DNA from: Pieris napi
Lineage: Eukaryota > Arthropoda > Insecta > Lepidoptera > Pieridae
DNA length: 64,000 nt
Direction: 5' to 3'
Assembly (NCBI RefSeq): GCF_905475465.1
Contig: NC_062254.1
Location: forward strand, 3,802,001-3,866,000
Numbering within the stretch: position 1 is the stretch's first letter; every line of letters starts with the position of its first letter. The position numbers and the translations under genes were made by a program. Positions 60,921 to 64,000 of the stretch are shown one piece after another. The notes beneath the pieces are model-generated. The model was not told the origin of the DNA. It made no database searches and worked only from the letters and a program-made list of their open reading frames with translations.

Positions 60921-61236
60921 ATGTTAACGTAAAATTGTAAATACCGTTAGATTGTAATCTATCTCGCGAGATTATAAACTGTCGAAAGATTGTGAACCTC
61001 AGCGTACTGCTTACAATTTAACGTATTATTATTCGGTAGATTGTACTCTATCGAAGTGAAACCGTCAAATTACTATCTAAAATTGTCAACTGTCCGAAGG
61101 TTGTCCCCGATTGGTAGACCGTTAATTAGTAATACGTTAAATTGTAAGCAGTACGTTGAGTTCACAATCTTTCGACAGTTTACAATCTCGCGAGATAGAT
61201 TACAATCTAACGGTGTTTACAATTTTACGGTGACAT
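60921..61236. mobile_element. MITE-3 hairpin element
   Basis: Left ATGTTAACGTAAAATTGTAA ATACCGTTAGATTGTAATCT; right AGATTACAATCTAACGGTGT TTACAATTTTACGGTGACAT. The arms match over more than 100 bp, separated by a short spacer. Confidence 0.88.
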
Positions 61237-61499
61237 AGATACTGAATACTTAATTAAGCCAATATTAACGAAGTATCAAACTATTGTCTTGAATATGACT
61301 GTGATAAGGACAATGTGAAAGACATATTTATGTTACCAGTAACAAAGACGCTGAGGAATGTAGCCAGCCAGCAGGCCGCTTTCGTCGAAGATGAGTACAT
61401 GTGGTCTTCAAGCATTAACCTGCAACAATTAAATGCATTATCTTCTAAACTTTTTTATTTTTTATTTATTGTGTGTATGGGAATTTATTATTCTTAGAA

Positions 61500-61960
61500 A
61501 ATCCTATGTGCCTCACGCTGTCGAATTTTTTGGGACTAAACCATGCCGGTTCCCTCACGATGTTTACCTTCCCCTTACGAGTGTTAAATGCGCATATAGA
61601 AGGAAAGTCCATTAGTGAACTGGTGGATCGAACCAACGACCTCATGAATGAGTGTCGCACGCTGAAACCATTTTTTTATGTTTCAGGCAGACTGGCAGGA
61701 GGCTCATCTTATGTTAAGTGATACCGCCGCCCATGGACACTCGCACTGCCAGAGGGCTCGCAAGCGCGCTGTCGGCCTTTCAAGAATTGGTACGCTCTTT
61801 TCTTGAAGGACCCTCAGTCGAATTGGTTCGGAAATAATTAAGTGGGCAGCTGGTTCCACATAGTGGTGGTGCACGGCAGAAATTGCCTTAAGAATCGCTT
61901 AGTTGTGGAACGACGGACGTCAAGGTGATACGGAAGACCATTACGCCAACACTGCTCTAT
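61500..61960 (-). repeat. SINE-2 copy split by a LINE-A insertion
   Basis: The body side is 61,500-61,674 (TTTTTTGGGACTAAACCATG, CCCTCACGATGTTTACCTTC, GAGTGTCGCACGCTGAAACC ATT). The head side resumes at 61,939 with ACCATTACGCCAACACTGCT C. ACCATT appears on both sides of the insert. Confidence 0.75.
61675..61938 (-). mobile_element. LINE-A 3' fragment inserted in SINE-2
   Basis: Minus strand: TCACCTTGACGTCCGTCGTT CCACAACTAAGCGATTCTTA, TGTGGAACCAGCTGCCCACT, AACCAATTCGACTGAGGGTC, AAAGGCCGACAGCGCGCTTG, the tail, and an A-run next to the ACCATT duplication. It is a 5'-truncated insertion carrying only the last ~250 bp. Confidence 0.8.
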
Positions 61961-64000
61961 CAACAACAATTCTTTTTAAACGGTATTATTAAACATGCAT
62001 TTAAGATGGCAGAGATGTTACCATGGCTACGAAATAGGCTATCTCGCTCTTACACTTATATCAAGAATATTAATAACTATATTGATATTTCAGATCAATA
62101 TTTCTGCTTATAGTTATATTGTTTATTTTGCTCTTAATGACGTTTAAGTTTTTATATAGGTTATACATTAAAATTGTAAATTATTTATATCTTCTAACAT
62201 AATGTATCTGTGTAATCAATATGTCGTATTTTTATTATGTATTGTTTTAGGTCTTAAATAAATAAATAATAAGAATGGTAACCATAGTCGAGTGTAGAAA
62301 CGTGGACAGTCTGGAATAGTCTGTTGTATTATCGATTCAAAATTCTAGGCTAGAAGAAGACCACCTACCTACCTACCTGAACAGCAATACATAAACGCCA
62401 ATATTGGTAACCATGGCAACTAACATTGAACTCTTAATCCTCGTTTAATAATGATATAAAGGAATTTAAATTTGTTTTTTACTCGTAATTTGATCCCGAG
62501 TCAAAATAAATTTACTAAGTTATCTTTCAAGGAATTTCGTCTTTGAATCAAATAACTTTATTACCAAAATTAAAAATAATAAGCAATTTAAATAAAGAAC
62601 GAATATCGAACTGAGTTGATTGAAACGAAATTGTAAAGGTATAATCGACTGTATTTCTTAAGAATATCATAGGCAAATAATAAATCGCCTGACATAACAT
62701 CTGTTACAAACTATCATGTCCCTAACTTATTTATTATTTACTTACTTTTTTTAATCAAAACGCCAATTAAAACATACTAAACAGTAATATTACTGAGAGA
62801 ATATGTGTACGGTGTGTGTAACGGAAGTGTTTTAAAATTCGTGATTCCAGTGACATTAAATGTCTGATACTGATATTGTTCTAAGGATATATTTTTTTAA
62901 GAGTTTGCGAGGGGAATACCTATGTCTAGTGTTAAAAAAAGTCGGAGTGCAGGTATTACCGATTAAATGATAATAATAATTGTAGTTAGAGGCCTTCGCC
63001 ACCTGGCAAACGGACACGCAAAAGTGGAACAAAAGAACAATCTACGAAAAATAAAGAAAATACTGTCATGTCCGAAAAGAGGCTATAATAAGTAATAATA
63101 ATAATTAATAATCATTTTTTTATTATTACTGTGTTGGTTAAGAATATTGTAAATACTAATAAAAATATTCTATTTCGAAAATTCCTAGGTCTTAATTAAT
63201 CTGATTGTTATTTTGAATTATATCCAAAATATTTGTTACTACTAAATAAAATAAGAGTACGTAAATCTAAGCTATTATGAAGCAATTATGGACAAAGGCA
63301 GACAGTTATTCCGAGTCGGCCGGCAACCCGTCTTAATTATTCTGCAATAATCATCAACCTCCAAAGCGCAGATTCAAGTTTCTTCAAATAAGTTGTAAAT
63401 TTAAATTGGGATAGAATCAATTTAGGGGCTTTGTGCTCTTTCGTTGGTTTTGATATTTATTATTGTTAAAGCGCTGACTGATGAATTAATTTCTAAGCCA
63501 TTTTCATAGAAGTGAAAGCAGTCACTAATGAACTTACTTAACTAGAAGTTCTAAATATATTATTGTAATTATATCAGAAGCTATGATATACATTTATCAA
63601 ATCAAGTTGATGTATGCTTCATGAACATTGGAAATATAAAATCTAGTGAAAATAACAGAGTTACTTTATTTATTAATCATATAGCATTACTTAAACGAAG
63701 AAAAATTAAACAAGAAAATAATATTAATAATAAAATTAATATTCATTATAATTAGCTATTCAAAGGGGGAACGATGCCAGTATCTCCGGAACTTAAGGGA
63801 ACTTCTTTTAATAATGTATTTTAGTTATTATATTTAAAGGTTAGTTATTGTTTTTAGTTAAGAAAATTGTAAATAAAATACTGTATTTTTTTATTTTTTG
63901 TTTTAATTATTAAATTATCTTTTTTAATTTATCTTCGTCTAAGTAAAGTTTGTATATATTAGTAAATAGTATGTTATTTTAACTAGATTTTATCTTAGAA

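Larger units (their letters stand above)
59169..64000 (-). other. Upstream of exon A: probable intron, no exon found
   Basis: I looked on the minus strand for a hydrophobic leader ending in a phase-1 donor and found none. Contents recognised: LINE-A tails (60,525-60,645; 61,675-61,930), MITE-3 (60,921-61,236), a SINE-2 copy (61,500-61,960). 62-64 kb is AT-rich with nothing specific. Confidence 0.6.

Noticed and set aside
1..64000. CRISPR array, phage or bacterial operon
   Set aside because: No regularly spaced direct repeats with unique spacers, no dense coding and no ribosome-binding-site pattern; the split gene and transposons are eukaryotic.

Overview
The window looks like AT-rich, repeat-dense nuclear DNA of a moth or butterfly. 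The evidence is the many dispersed repeats of lepidopteran type: non-LTR retrotransposon tails built around GGCCGGCAACGCACT...ACATCAGGTGAGCCTCCTGCC, two tRNA-headed SINE families, Harbinger, mariner, hAT and Helitron relics, and several MITE families. No prokaryotic feature, CRISPR array or operon is present.

One host gene can be supported, on the minus strand, running from about 59.17 kb down to a stop codon at 11,314-11,316. Seven coding exons (A 59,047-59,168; B 51,813-51,998; C 46,129-46,318; D 14,098-14,229; E 13,821-13,940; F 12,156-12,335; G 11,314-11,498) have consensus splice sites and fully compatible phases. Joined, they give about 370 residues with three immunoglobulin domains of the lachesin / DIP (Dpr-interacting protein) family of insect neuronal cell-surface proteins. 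The first exon or exons (5' UTR, start codon, signal peptide, N-terminal strand of Ig1) were not found and probably lie beyond base 64,000. The introns are 7.0, 5.5, 31.9, 0.16, 1.5 and 0.66 kb.

Layout. 1-11,313 is the 3' flank, with LINE and SINE fragments, a MITE split by a GC-rich element carrying a MADF-domain ORF (3.8-4.9 kb), an RTE-type reverse transcriptase relic (6.3-6.9 kb) and a decayed Harbinger transposon (9.8-10.7 kb). 11.3-14.2 kb holds the exon cluster for Ig3 and half of Ig2. 14.2-46.1 kb is one giant intron full of transposons, including a 2.1 kb Harbinger element with intact ends (41,839-43,974). 46.3-51.8 kb is an intron with a nested SINE/MITE cluster, a Helitron and a mariner-type element. 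52.0-59.0 kb is an intron with mariner, hAT and hairpin MITEs. 59.2-64.0 kb is probably first-intron sequence with another hairpin MITE and a LINE nested in a SINE.

I did not find convincing evidence of a new biological system. The points most worth a second look are the MADF-ORF element with TTAA flanks, the long hairpin MITE family present in up to four places, a roughly 130 bp TIR element nested in a SINE, and the unusual C-terminal tail of the Ig protein. Family names come from recognition of motifs, not from database searches.
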